Positions 1 to 7,864 of a stretch of 25,839 nt of DNA are shown here, in pieces. This stretch comes from Treponema sp. UBA6988. GTDB lineage: Bacteria; Spirochaetota; Spirochaetia; Treponematales; Treponemataceae. A program made the position numbers and the translations under genes. Position 1 is the stretch's first letter, and each line of letters begins with the position of its first letter. Location of the stretch: the NCBI GenBank assembly GCA_002448445.1, contig DJYC01000082.1, positions 1 to 25,839 on the forward strand. The letters run 5' to 3'. The notes under the pieces are model-generated. The model was not told where the DNA came from and did not search any database. It worked only from the letters and a program-made list of their open reading frames with translations.

Positions 1-138
1 ATCGCGATATGCCTAAGAACCCCTATTTTCAACACCTGTTTTTTAAAAAGACGAGAAACGTGTTTTTTTCTTGATGAAATTTAACGAGCCATGGATGGCG
101 GCTTAGCAGCGCGCAGATTTGCTTTGCGAATCTGCAAT

Positions 139-172
139 CCTAAAAAAAATCCACGGAGGGATTTTTTTTAGG
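139..172. repeat. Perfect 14-bp inverted repeat (hairpin)
   Basis: The arms at 139-152 (CCTAAAAAAAATCC) and 159-172 are exact reverse complements separated by 6 nt. A second hairpin, GCAGATT / AATCTGC at 113-119 and 129-135, lies just before it. The symmetric A/T-rich stem could form a bidirectional terminator at the end of the minus-strand unit or of a gene beyond the left edge, or it could be part of the GC-rich intergenic repeat that follows. Its function is inferred. Confidence 0.6.
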
Positions 173-179
173 CAGGAGT

Positions 180-258
180 TAGGCCGGCATGGAGGGGCGG
201 CGTAGCCGTTGCGATAGCAATGGAGGGGTAGGGGCCCCCGGAACCCCGGAACGCCGTA
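180..258. repeat. GC-rich intergenic repeat, copy R1
   Basis: This GC-rich block stands out from the AT-rich flanks. The part at 217-251 aligns closely with 6183-6218. Both copies read GCAATGGAG, then a G-rich stretch with TAGGG, then CCC and CGGAACCC and GGAA. No credible protein is encoded. It looks like one copy of a dispersed intergenic element. Positions 1-180 otherwise hold no gene. Confidence 0.55.
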
Positions 259-326
259 ATAAAAGGCCTTTCTGCCGTTTTTTTTGCCTGCTTTTTATGA
301 TGGAATATGCCGTTTTGCCAAGAAAA

Positions 327-402
327 TGATAGTGCAACCAAGGCACTTCTTGTTAGACCGAGAAAAAATGGCAGGTTTAAAGATAAAATTGCCGTCCAAA
401 AT
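327..402 (-). repeat. Duplicated 3'-flanking element, copy 1 (downstream of the YidC-sulfatase gene)
   Basis: The core at 351-402 matches 3231-3283 at about 50 of 53 positions: one A indel and two substitutions. Weaker similarity extends to 327 and 3209. On the minus strand each copy begins 14-16 nt after a stop codon and contains GGCA ... TGCC arms followed by a run of Ts. The element may therefore act as an intrinsic terminator. It also carries GTCTAAC at 352-358 (minus strand), which resembles one half of an integron core site, but no matching partner was found. Confidence 0.7.
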
Positions 403-418
403 CGTACCCAAATTTTTC

Positions 419-3061
419 CTAATGGCCTTTTTTCCAGTTCTCAGGATTGAAAATGTCGTCGTGTACGGTATACCATTCGCTTTCCTTGGCGGAGTAGGCA
501 TATTTTGTGTGCTTTTCAAGCTTGTTGTTATGGTTCATAAAGAGGTGCTGGTCGCCTTGTTTTCCACTTTGGTCAATCAGTTTTTTTGTGTAAGGATGAA
601 TGGCATTCATGTCCTTTGTAGCAAGATACGGAACATCGCATTGCGTCATAAAAGAATCATCCGTTTTAAGGCTTCCGCTTTCATTGAAATCTTTGAAAAG
701 AAGAAGTGGGTTGCAACCTTCCACTTGGCAGACCGAATTGTCCTTAAAAACACCAGTGTTAATAAGAAGTCCGTGGTCACTTGCTATGATAATTCTTGTG
801 TTGTCATAAACACCTTCATCTTTCAAGTGTTGAAGCCATTTTGCGACAAGATGAATACTTGCAGCTGCAGGATAGAAATCTATCATCCCGCCGTATGCAG
901 ATGTACTTATTTTGGCACTCGCGCTGTCTTTTGGCAGGGTGTATTCGGGAGCATCCAAATACATAGGCTCGTGCGGTAAAAGGTTGTGAATCAAAGTGAA
1001 TGTGTCTTTTTGGGAATCTGTGTCCGTAAGTTCATTAAGGAATGCAAGTCCTGTATATGAGTCCAAGAAATTGTCGGTGTCCTGTAGGTTTAGAGAAGAC
1101 CACCAGTTGCGTTTGTAGATTGTTTCCCTTGCAATGACAGGTGAAATCTTGAAAAAACTAAACCAGATGAAATTCCGTTTTATAAGCCTGCTCTTTACTG
1201 GCATCATCTGGTTTCCGTTTCTTGAGTACCAAATCTTTCGGTAAGTGCCATTTGTATTCGGCGTTTTTAGATATGGATATGCGTTAATAAAATCCCTTGA
1301 TGCTTCTGCATCGATTGGATTTGCAAACGTCGTCTCAAATCCCAAGGAATTGAACAGAACCGGCATTGTGCTTATTCCCTCGTTGATTTTGTCCACAAGG
1401 GGAAGGTCTTTTCGTCCGTTTGTTTGCTCTGGTCTGTAGTCATATCCACCTAGCATGGCTGGAGATCCAACTATCGTATGGAGTCCGTAAGAAATCGTGT
1501 TGGGATAGTAGGTAAAGCCGGAATATATATTTTTAAGTTCTGGAGTCTCCTTTATGATTTCCGGGAAGAAAGAAGATGTGAACCTGTCGAGGAATAGAAC
1601 TACAATATTGCGCTTGGTTTTTGAAAGGGAGTAAATGGGTGCAATTTCGTTTTCATTCAGTTGGATTGCCGGGGGCAAAGTTTTATAAACTTTTTGAATT
1701 GCGGCTGAATTCCAGGCTGAAATTGCCGCGAGAGAAAATGTCAGGATTGCAAGGCTTGTTTTGAAGAATTTAAACTTTTTTTGCCTTACAAGTATCAGAA
1801 CAAGGGTTACTGCCAGTGCAAGGACCCCAAGGTTTGCAAGTGACGGCAAGATAGGTGTCGTTGGTTTTGAATCGAACACAATGCTTGATGACATGTTTCC
1901 GTAGTCAATCGAAAATATGAATGAATTCACAAGGGCACATGCAACAGCAAAAAGTGCGGTCAAAGCAAGAATCGACTTGATTTTTTTACTGAAAAGAAAG
2001 TAGAGGCAGAGAGGCCAAAAAACGAAAAAGCCGAAAGCCTGAAAAAACGTGTTGGTCAAGAAATAAAGAGGAGAACCGTAGCCGTCAATGTTTGAAAATT
2101 CTGCGGGAGAAGATTTTACCACAAACGAAGGCAGCGCGGCACCCACTAGAATGCACATGAGGGCACAGCACAATAAGAATATCAGAAGCCGTGATTTTTC
2201 CACGTCGATTGAAAAATACGAGAAAAATTTTCTTGCAAATTTTATAATCAGCGGAGAAAGGGGAATAAAAAGCCCTGCAATAACCAAAAGAAGTCTGTTT
2301 CCGAAATATCCTGTGTGGATGAACAGAAGGTAAAAAGCTGCAGCAAGGTAAAGTAGCAATGCCACAAAATATGCGGAAACAAGCATAGCCTTTTTTGGTA
2401 ATTTGTAGCATACATTCTTTAGTGCGGAAAAAAGATTGTTCATCGTCCAGTAGAGGACAAGTCCAGCTGGCATATTGTATAGAAGGACCAGAAACAAACC
2501 CGCGCTAACGAAAATCTGAATCTTCTCACGGATTTCGTGTCCGCGTGAATATATTAGGCCTGAGACAAGGTTTATTACCGTCATCAAAACTGGAAGTATA
2601 TTCACGGTGAACGAAGCAACAGAAAAAAGTGCGTCTGGCTTACCCATGTCCTTTATGAACAAAAATGATGTGCCATTAAGCTGCTGCAAATGGGACAGGA
2701 ATGAATAGGCGGCAATGAAAAAGGGAATCTGAATCAAAAGGCCGAAACTTGAGCGCAATGCCATGAGCGGATGGTAATGCTGCTGCTTGTAATATGTAGA
2801 AAGCATCATATACTGCTCGTCACCCTTGAACGCTTTTTTGATTCTTTTTATTTGAGGCTTCATTTTGATCTGGACAGCCCGCTCTATTTCTTGCCAGTGT
2901 TCGGCAACAACGTAAAGGGGAAGGCAAAGCAAGGTGAATACAAGGCTAACTCCTATTACCGATATACCCTGATTTTTTGACGCTTGTGAAAAAAGCACAT
3001 AAAAGAATTCAATAACTTGTCTGATTGGATAGATTATAACTGTGTAGAGAATAGAAAACAT
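419..3061 (-). CDS. YidC/Oxa1-like membrane domain fused to an LtaS/sulfatase-type phosphotransferase domain
   Basis: The protein has 880 residues. Residues 1-222 look like a YidC/Oxa1 insertase core: membrane segments, a basic cytoplasmic loop near 65-80, and the family signature NMPAGLVLYWTMNN at 196-209. About six more membrane segments follow (roughly 225-450). Residues 484-880 form an alkaline-phosphatase-fold domain of the LtaS/sulfatase type, with a metal-site Asp in LFLDRF (489-494), a likely Thr nucleophile near 529 in SYGLHTIVGSP, HNLLPHEP at 692-699, and SDHG at 761-764. The known biochemistry of that fold is transfer of phosphoglycerol, phosphoethanolamine or similar groups to envelope glycans. 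A role in modifying a surface polymer is inferred, and the substrate is unknown. The start is ATG with AAGGAA upstream. The gene is monocistronic, with its own promoter at 3109-3137. Confidence 0.85.
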   Translation of the reverse strand: MFSILYTVIIYPIRQVIEFFYVLFSQASKNQGISVIGVSLVFTLLCLPLYVVAEHWQEIERAVQIKMKPQIKRIKKAFKGDEQYMMLSTYYKQQHYHPLMALRSSFGLLIQIPFFIAAYSFLSHLQQLNGTSFLFIKDMGKPDALFSVASFTVNILPVLMTVINLVSGLIYSRGHEIREKIQIFVSAGLFLVLLYNMPAGLVLYWTMNNLFSALKNVCYKLPKKAMLVSAYFVALLLYLAAAFYLLFIHTGYFGNRLLLVIAGLFIPLSPLIIKFARKFFSYFSIDVEKSRLLIFLLCCALMCILVGAALPSFVVKSSPAEFSNIDGYGSPLYFLTNTFFQAFGFFVFWPLCLYFLFSKKIKSILALTALFAVACALVNSFIFSIDYGNMSSSIVFDSKPTTPILPSLANLGVLALAVTLVLILVRQKKFKFFKTSLAILTFSLAAISAWNSAAIQKVYKTLPPAIQLNENEIAPIYSLSKTKRNIVVLFLDRFTSSFFPEIIKETPELKNIYSGFTYYPNTISYGLHTIVGSPAMLGGYDYRPEQTNGRKDLPLVDKINEGISTMPVLFNSLGFETTFANPIDAEASRDFINAYPYLKTPNTNGTYRKIWYSRNGNQMMPVKSRLIKRNFIWFSFFKISPVIARETIYKRNWWSSLNLQDTDNFLDSYTGLAFLNELTDTDSQKDTFTLIHNLLPHEPMYLDAPEYTLPKDSASAKISTSAYGGMIDFYPAAASIHLVAKWLQHLKDEGVYDNTRIIIASDHGLLINTGVFKDNSVCQVEGCNPLLLFKDFNESGSLKTDDSFMTQCDVPYLATKDMNAIHPYTKKLIDQSGKQGDQHLFMNHNNKLEKHTKYAYSAKESEWYTVHDDIFNPENWKKGH

Positions 3062-3108
3062 ATAAATTCCTTTTTATAATATTCCCTTAAAAAGTTTTGA
3101 TGGTATAT

Positions 3109-3137
3109 ACTATATGCTACATAAAGATCTTCTTCAA
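3109..3137 (-). promoter_or_regulatory. Sigma70-type promoter of the YidC-sulfatase gene
   Basis: On the minus strand, TTGAAG (3132-3137) and TATAGT (3109-3114) are separated by exactly 17 nt. They lie about 50 nt upstream of the ATG at 3061. This indicates separate transcription from hflX/fliL. Confidence 0.6.
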
Positions 3138-3208
3138 GTTCTTTGGACAAAATCCTGCCTTGTTTTATCAGGCATAAACTGAACCCAAAAACCTAGACAC
3201 TTTTTGTA

Positions 3209-3283
3209 GGATGCTATGCCAAGGGACTTTTGTTAGACCGAGAAAAAAATGGCAGCTTTAAAGAGAAAATTGCCGTCCAAAAT
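3209..3283 (-). repeat. Duplicated 3'-flanking element, copy 2 (downstream of the FliL-like gene)
   Basis: The core at 3231-3283 matches copy 1 at 351-402. It lies 15 nt after the FliL-like stop codon on the minus strand. The GGCA / TGCC arms are followed on the minus strand by ATTTTTTT, so this is the best candidate terminator of the hflX-fliL unit. The rest of 3062-3297 contains only the promoter of the next gene. Confidence 0.7.
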
Positions 3284-3297
3284 GAGAAAAGTTAAGA

Positions 3298-3873
3298 CTA
3301 TTCAAAGAAAGTGTATTGGTCAAAGTAGACTGCACGGACTTTTCCCATTACAAGCTGGCTGTTTATGAGTTCCACGATGTCGGTTTTTACGGTTGCCTCT
3401 CCGCGTGCAAGAAGGTCTTCTTTGGTAAAGCGGGAGAAGTAGTTTGTTATGAGGGACTTTTCCTGCCTCTCCTTTTGCTGTAGTTCTTCAAAGAGGGCCG
3501 TGTCTGCAGAAGGGTATGTGAACCAGGGGGAGACTACCAGCAGGGCGCCCGGTGTGTTTTCTTCCGCGCCTTTTGTGTTTATGCGGAGCTGCCCCATTGC
3601 GGTGTATGCGTCTACGCTCTGGTCGGTTTTTTTGGAATTTTTAATGACCTTCTGGGGTTCGGGGTCTGAGTGGCGGTAGTTGCTTCCTATGGCCGTGTCT
3701 CTTGTTGCTATGTTGATGATTGTTCCCAGCGTGATTATTGCCACTACCGATGCCAGTATAATAAGAAGGACTTTTGGCAGGAAGTTGAATTTTTCGTCGT
3801 AGAAGTCTTGGTCCTGCCAGTTGCCGTTGGGGTTTTGCTTTGGGGAGAAGGTTTTTGCAAATTTGTATCTCAT
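3298..3873 (-). CDS. FliL-like membrane protein (flagellar basal body-associated family)
   Basis: The protein has 191 residues. A basic cytoplasmic N-terminus is followed by one membrane segment at about 33-54. The linker is low in complexity and rich in Lys, Asp and Ser. The C-terminal domain ends with a FliL-like pattern: NYFSRFTKEDLLARGE, then DIVELINSQL, then GKVRAVYFDQYTFF. FliL proteins sit at the basal body, ring the stator units and help torque generation or stator stability. Here the gene lies 30 nt downstream of hflX rather than among flagellar genes, and probably shares its transcript. An AAGGAAAG ribosome-binding site precedes the ATG. A second, non-flagellar FliL paralogue is possible. 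Confidence 0.72.
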   Translation of the reverse strand: MRYKFAKTFSPKQNPNGNWQDQDFYDEKFNFLPKVLLIILASVVAIITLGTIINIATRDTAIGSNYRHSDPEPQKVIKNSKKTDQSVDAYTAMGQLRINTKGAEENTPGALLVVSPWFTYPSADTALFEELQQKERQEKSLITNYFSRFTKEDLLARGEATVKTDIVELINSQLVMGKVRAVYFDQYTFFE

Positions 3874-3903
3874 TTTCTTTCCTTTGCTTTTTGTTCCGTC
3901 TTT

Positions 3904-5874
3904 TTAGACTGCGTATGGGTTAAGCAGCGCCATCGTTCTTGTGGTGGCGTTTCCGTTTTCTTCTATAATACCGGGGATTCTTGCTTCCAGATGGATGCCG
4001 TCTTCCAGCCATTCTTCTTTTAGAATGGTTCCGTTTTTTCTTGCAAGTTCAACCAGGTTTGCCTTGTCCATTGGGATTAGATAGCTTTTTAGGCTCCCCA
4101 ATAGATTTTCGGTAATTTTTTGCGACAGTTCAGTAAAACCTTCTTTGGTTTTTGCGCTGATTTTTACAGCTCCCGGGAAGGCTGCGTTTAGGCTTGCGAT
4201 TAGGGCAGAGTTATCGAAGGTCGCGGATTCTTCTGCTAACAGGCCGCCGCTTGCAAAACCGTCGGATTTTTCTGCTAACTGGGCGGTGTTTGCAAAAGAG
4301 CCGCTTTGTTCTGGGAGTGCATAAGAGTTGCTTTGTTCTGCTAACTGGGCGGTGTTTGCAAAAGAGCCGGATTGTTTTGCTAACTGGACGGCGGTGTTTG
4401 CAGAAGAGGCATTTTGTTCCGCTAGCTGGGCGGTGTTTGCAAAAGCGTCAGGGGCTTGCGCTGACGGGCTGCTGTTTGCAGAAGAGTCATTTTGTTCTGC
4501 TAACTGGGTGGCAGTGTTTGCAGAAGAGTTAGTTTTTTCTGCTAACAGGCCGCCGTTTGCAAAACCGTCAGATTTTTCCGCCAACAGGCCGCCGTTTGCA
4601 AAACCGTCAGCTTCTTCTGCTAACAGCCCACCGTTTGCAAAAGAGGCATTTTGTTCCGCCAACAGCCCACCGTTTGCAAAACCGTCAGCTTCGTCTGCTA
4701 ACAGGCCACCGTTTGCAGAAGCGTCATTTTCTTTTGCTAACAGGCCGCCGCTTGCAAAACCGTCAGATTGTTCCGCCAACAGGCCGCTGTTTGCAAAACC
4801 GTCAGCTTCGTCTGATAACAGGCCCCCGCCATCTTCCGCAGCAGATTCAATACTGCCCATGCCGGTCTTCTTCCCCGGACAGTAGCTTTTAACCGCATCC
4901 CACTTGTTAAGCAAAACAAGCCGTGGAATCTTGTCCGCGCCAATTTCCCCAAGAACCTTAATAACCTGCTCGTATTGCTTGCGGCATTCAGGGTCAGAAG
5001 CATCTACTACAATAAGAAGCAGGTCTGCAAAAGAGGCCTCCTCCAAAGTAGAGCGGAAGGCGTTAATCAGCGTGTGGGGAAGGTTAGAGATGAATCCTAC
5101 CGTATCCGTAAGAAGAATCGTTGAACCTTCGCCAAGGGAAAATTTTCTTGTCGTAGGGTCAAGGGTTGCAAAAAGCTTGTTTTCCACAAAAACGTCTGCC
5201 CCGGTAAGGGCATTAAGCAGGCTGGATTTACCCGCGTTGGTATAGCCTACAAGGGCACAGTTCCTGAATGAATTGCGTTCTCTCTGCTTTCTTTGGGTGC
5301 GCCTTGTCTGCGTAACCTGCTCAAGCTCCTTCTTTATCTGCACAATTTTGTCTTCCGTCTGGCGGCGGTCAAGTTCCAGCTGGGTTTCTCCGCTACCCTT
5401 TGAACCGTAGGAGCCGCCCCTCTGCCTTGCAAGGTCTCCGTACATGTGGCTTAGGCGGGGAAGGGAATAAGTAAGGCGGGCAAGTTCCACCTGAAGCACT
5501 GCCTCTTTAGTCTGCGCACGGGATGCAAATATGCGTAATATCACTTCGTTCCTGTCAAAAACCGGAATTGAACAAAGCTTTTCCCAGTTGCGCTGCTTGG
5601 TCGGGTCAATCTCCCAGTCAAAGATTATGCAGTCCGCAAAAAGCTCCTTTGCCTTGGCCGCAATTTCCTTTGTCTTTCCTGTGCCTATCCCGTATGCGGG
5701 GGTTGGTTCAATGCGGTTAAGAACAATAATTCCTGCCGTTTCCATACCCAGCGTTTTTACCAGGCCTTCCAGTTCTTCTGGCTTTGCGTCTGGCTTGGAA
5801 CCTTTGCCCTTGTTGGGAGCGCCAATTAAAAGTGCCCTTGCCTTTTTTTCCTCTTCCTGCTGAACTTCTACCAT
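3904..5874 (-). CDS. hflX: GTPase HflX with a long tandem-repeat insertion in its G domain
   Basis: HflX binds ribosomes and splits stalled 70S particles at the expense of GTP. Numbered from ATG 5874 (656 aa), the protein has the HflX N-terminal domain, with YGIGTGKTKEI and the glycine-rich GGSYGSKGSGETQLELDRR linker, then G1 GYTNAGKSS (210-218), G3 DTVG (257-260), G4 NKWD (323-326) and G5 SAK (573-575). G4 and G5 normally lie a few tens of residues apart. Here about 210 residues of GGLLAE-x-x-DGFAN-type repeats separate them. A GTG at 5955 would add 27 residues, but a good promoter (TTGCAA-17-TATACT) lies inside that extension and no ribosome-binding site precedes the GTG. ATG 5874, with GGA upstream, is therefore preferred. 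All core GTPase motifs are intact. Confidence 0.9.
   Translation of the reverse strand: MVEVQQEEEKKARALLIGAPNKGKGSKPDAKPEELEGLVKTLGMETAGIIVLNRIEPTPAYGIGTGKTKEIAAKAKELFADCIIFDWEIDPTKQRNWEKLCSIPVFDRNEVILRIFASRAQTKEAVLQVELARLTYSLPRLSHMYGDLARQRGGSYGSKGSGETQLELDRRQTEDKIVQIKKELEQVTQTRRTQRKQRERNSFRNCALVGYTNAGKSSLLNALTGADVFVENKLFATLDPTTRKFSLGEGSTILLTDTVGFISNLPHTLINAFRSTLEEASFADLLLIVVDASDPECRKQYEQVIKVLGEIGADKIPRLVLLNKWDAVKSYCPGKKTGMGSIESAAEDGGGLLSDEADGFANSGLLAEQSDGFASGGLLAKENDASANGGLLADEADGFANGGLLAEQNASFANGGLLAEEADGFANGGLLAEKSDGFANGGLLAEKTNSSANTATQLAEQNDSSANSSPSAQAPDAFANTAQLAEQNASSANTAVQLAKQSGSFANTAQLAEQSNSYALPEQSGSFANTAQLAEKSDGFASGGLLAEESATFDNSALIASLNAAFPGAVKISAKTKEGFTELSQKITENLLGSLKSYLIPMDKANLVELARKNGTILKEEWLEDGIHLEARIPGIIEENGNATTRTMALLNPYAV
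4204..4830 (-). repeat. Degenerate 39-bp tandem repeat inside hflX
   Basis: About 15 units of 12-14 codons are present, most exactly 39 nt apart: the plus-strand word AAAACCGTCAG recurs at 4561 and 4600. The units read GGLLAE-x-x-DGFAN in the N-terminal half and TAQLAEQ-x-x-SFAN in the C-terminal half, so two sub-families seem to have expanded separately. The reading frame is kept throughout. Long open frames on the plus strand here come from the same periodicity and are not genes. Confidence 0.9.
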
Positions 5875-5883
5875 GATTTTCCA

Positions 5884-5912
5884 AGTATACTTTGTGGCGG
5901 GGACTTTTGCAA
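5884..5912 (-). promoter_or_regulatory. Promoter of the hflX-fliL unit
   Basis: On the minus strand, TTGCAA (5907-5912) and TATACT (5884-5889) are 17 nt apart. Transcription would begin only a few bases before the ATG at 5874, giving a very short leader. This supports ATG 5874 over the upstream GTG at 5955. Confidence 0.6.
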
Positions 5913-5984
5913 GAGAAAGAAATGGCGATATTTTTTTTGATATTTTTTGCGGCACTGGTTATTGTTTACCGTCAGTCGCTAAAA

Positions 5985-6226
5985 GAACCGTGAGTGCCTT
6001 GTGGGTGGGCTTTCCGTACTTCGCCGTCTTGCGCGGCTCATCCCATCCTGCGGATGGGACTAAAGGTACTCCAATCCCTGCCGCGCTTTTTTGTGCAAAG
6101 CTTTTTCCATGGCTGTCAGCAGGGCTTTCCCCCCCACCAAGCCTAGCCCCGATTGTAAGGGCGCGGAACGCGTTGCCGCTAGGCAATGGAGCGGGTAGGG
6201 ACCCGCGGAACCCTGGAAAGCGGGGA
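5985..6226. repeat. GC-rich intergenic repeat, copy R2
   Basis: This block separates hflX from the solute-binding protein gene. It contains AGCCTAGCCCCGATTG at 6140-6155, found again as an exact reverse complement at 10235-10250. It also contains the 36-nt segment 6183-6218 shared with R1 (217-251), which includes the hairpin GCGGGT-AGGG-ACCCGC at 6191-6206. No supported gene lies in 5956-6302. Confidence 0.6.
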
Positions 6227-6228
6227 TG

Positions 6229-6261
6229 AAAAAAAAATTGCGGAAGGGGTAGCCTTCCGCA
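6229..6261 (-). terminator. Intrinsic terminator of the chemoreceptor/binding-protein unit
   Basis: The arms TGCGGAAGG (6239-6247) and CCTTCCGCA (6253-6261) form a perfect 9-bp stem with a 5-nt loop. On the minus strand the stem is followed by about nine Ts (6229-6237). It lies about 40 nt beyond the stop codon of the solute-binding protein gene. Confidence 0.8.
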
Positions 6262-6302
6262 CAGTTAAAGATTCAGTGTGCTCCAGAATAAAAAAGAAAA
6301 AA

Positions 6303-7850
6303 TTACTTGTTTGCTGCGTCAACCTGGCGCTGCAGTTCGGCGATGACTTTTTCTATACCGGCTTTTTTGCATGCACGGCGGAATTCTTGGACGTAGGCTT
6401 CCACGTCCTCTTCCCTTCCGTAGCAGATGTTGCCCATGTAGGTTCCCCAGACGTTGTTCAGTTCCGCAAGCTCCGGGCCTATGTTGGAAATGTCCCAGAC
6501 AATTTTGGGGTAGGGGTAGTCAATTTTGTGCTTGCCGTAGATGGCGTTCTTTTCTTCAAACTTGTCCCATGAACCGCTTTTGTCGCGCACTTCCAGATTG
6601 TCGTTGCGTCCCCACCAGTAGTTGGTTGTGATTTTCTGTGTGGCAGGGTCGTAGCTTGGCGGCGTGTCGCGGTAACCGTCTCCGGTAAGAATGTACTGGA
6701 CTCCTTCTATTCCGTAGTTGAGCAGGCGGTAACATTCGGGGTCGTTTCGCAAAAGGTCGTAAACCATAAGGGCACGCTCCGGATTTGGGGATGCGGCGGA
6801 AACGGCCATTGCTCCGTGGGTAACCGTCATTGCGGTAATGTTGCCAGCTTCTTCCCCGAACCAGAAGAATTCGCAGTCTGCTCCGGGAACGTTCTTTTGC
6901 AGGGCAGGGCGCACTTCCGTGTACCAGGTCTGGGTGTGGTGCTCTTCTAAGGCAACTTTTCCAACCTTAAATTCTTCGCGGTTCTTTGAGTGGACAGACT
7001 GTGCTAGGTCTTTTGGCCAAACGCCTATTTCATTCCATCTTTTCATCAGCTTTGCGTATTCAACAAGTTCGTTTCCTTCTATAAAAGGTGAGTAGACTTT
7101 TGTAAGGTTGTTCCTGTGTACGCCAAAGTAGAGGTTTGTGGAAATGCCTTCGAGCGGAACATAGTCGCTCTTGGATTCAATGTAGCCTTCCGGGTGGTAG
7201 GTGTCCAGGCCTCCGTCGGAATTCCAGGGGATAATGCCGGGCTTGCTCTTTGCAACGTATTCCAAATAGCTTGTAAGCTCTTCCCAGCTGTGCACTCCGT
7301 TTGAAAGGCCCGCTTCTTTTGCCCAGTCGCTCCTGTAGATAAAGCCGTGGTTAATCCACTGGGCGTAGTTGTCTTCCGGCAGCATGTAGAGCTTTCCGTT
7401 CATGCGGCACATTTCCCAGTGCTCGGCGGAAACGGATTCGTAGGTCTTGGGCGCGTATTTTTTTACCATTTCGTCGCTCATGCCAAGGAAGGTTCCGTTC
7501 TTGATGTTGTTCCAGGCATCAAGCCAGTCTGATGCAGTTCCTACAAGGTCTACCGAACCGTCCAGCTGGGAAAGGCACATGTTGTAGTTTACCAAATAGT
7601 CGTTCCAGGGAATGTAGAAAATCTGTAGCTCTGCGTTTACCTTTTCCGTAAGAATCTTGTTCAGTTCCTTGAGCATTTTTTCCGTAGCTCCGTTTGTGGG
7701 GCGGTCGCCAGTAGTCATGTAGGTTATGATTACGTGGTGTGAAAGGTCATCCTTCTGGTTCTTTGCACCGCTTTGCATGCAAGAAGAAATGACTGGTACT
7801 GCAAGAAAAGCCGCTGCCAATGCTGTTAATGTATATAAAAACTTCTTCAT
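6303..7850 (-). CDS. Extracellular solute-binding lipoprotein (ABC sugar-type, DUF3502-like)
   Basis: The protein has 515 residues. A signal peptide ends in the lipobox VISSC (Cys24), so the mature protein should be a membrane-anchored lipoprotein. The rest resembles family 1 (LplA-like) carbohydrate-binding proteins, with regions such as GKLYMLPEDNYAQWINHGFIYRSDW typical of the ligand cleft. Such proteins normally hand sugars or oligosaccharides to two permeases, but none is present here. The only partner is the chemoreceptor gene just upstream, 14 nt away. The TAA of that gene overlaps this gene's AAGGGAG ribosome-binding site, suggesting coupled translation. The protein may feed a permease encoded elsewhere or present ligand to the chemoreceptor. 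The ligand is unknown. Confidence 0.85.
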   Translation of the reverse strand: MKKFLYTLTALAAAFLAVPVISSCMQSGAKNQKDDLSHHVIITYMTTGDRPTNGATEKMLKELNKILTEKVNAELQIFYIPWNDYLVNYNMCLSQLDGSVDLVGTASDWLDAWNNIKNGTFLGMSDEMVKKYAPKTYESVSAEHWEMCRMNGKLYMLPEDNYAQWINHGFIYRSDWAKEAGLSNGVHSWEELTSYLEYVAKSKPGIIPWNSDGGLDTYHPEGYIESKSDYVPLEGISTNLYFGVHRNNLTKVYSPFIEGNELVEYAKLMKRWNEIGVWPKDLAQSVHSKNREEFKVGKVALEEHHTQTWYTEVRPALQKNVPGADCEFFWFGEEAGNITAMTVTHGAMAVSAASPNPERALMVYDLLRNDPECYRLLNYGIEGVQYILTGDGYRDTPPSYDPATQKITTNYWWGRNDNLEVRDKSGSWDKFEEKNAIYGKHKIDYPYPKIVWDISNIGPELAELNNVWGTYMGNICYGREEDVEAYVQEFRRACKKAGIEKVIAELQRQVDAANK

Positions 7851-7864
7851 AAATTTACTCTCCC

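Noticed and set aside
284..979. 231-residue plus-strand frame
   Set aside because: It is antisense to the conserved sulfatase domain, including the SDHG motif, and resembles no known protein.
351..3283. Integron attC sites bounding a gene cassette
   Set aside because: GTCTAAC (minus strand) fits one half-site in both copies. No convincing GTTRRRY partner at the right distance and no integrase gene were found.
4204..4830. CRISPR array
   Set aside because: The 39-bp units are contiguous degenerate repeats with no unique spacers, and they lie inside an open hflX frame.
4194..4892. Plus-strand proteins across the hflX repeat
   Set aside because: Several frames are open only because the unit length is a multiple of three. 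None has a ribosome-binding site or family likeness, and the minus-strand HflX motifs flank the region.
5875..5955. GTG start adding 27 residues to HflX
   Set aside because: The best promoter lies within this segment, and no ribosome-binding site precedes the GTG.
5873..6229. 118-residue plus-strand frame
   Set aside because: It runs over the hflX promoter and the GC-rich repeat R2. Its composition reflects the repeat and it has no family likeness.
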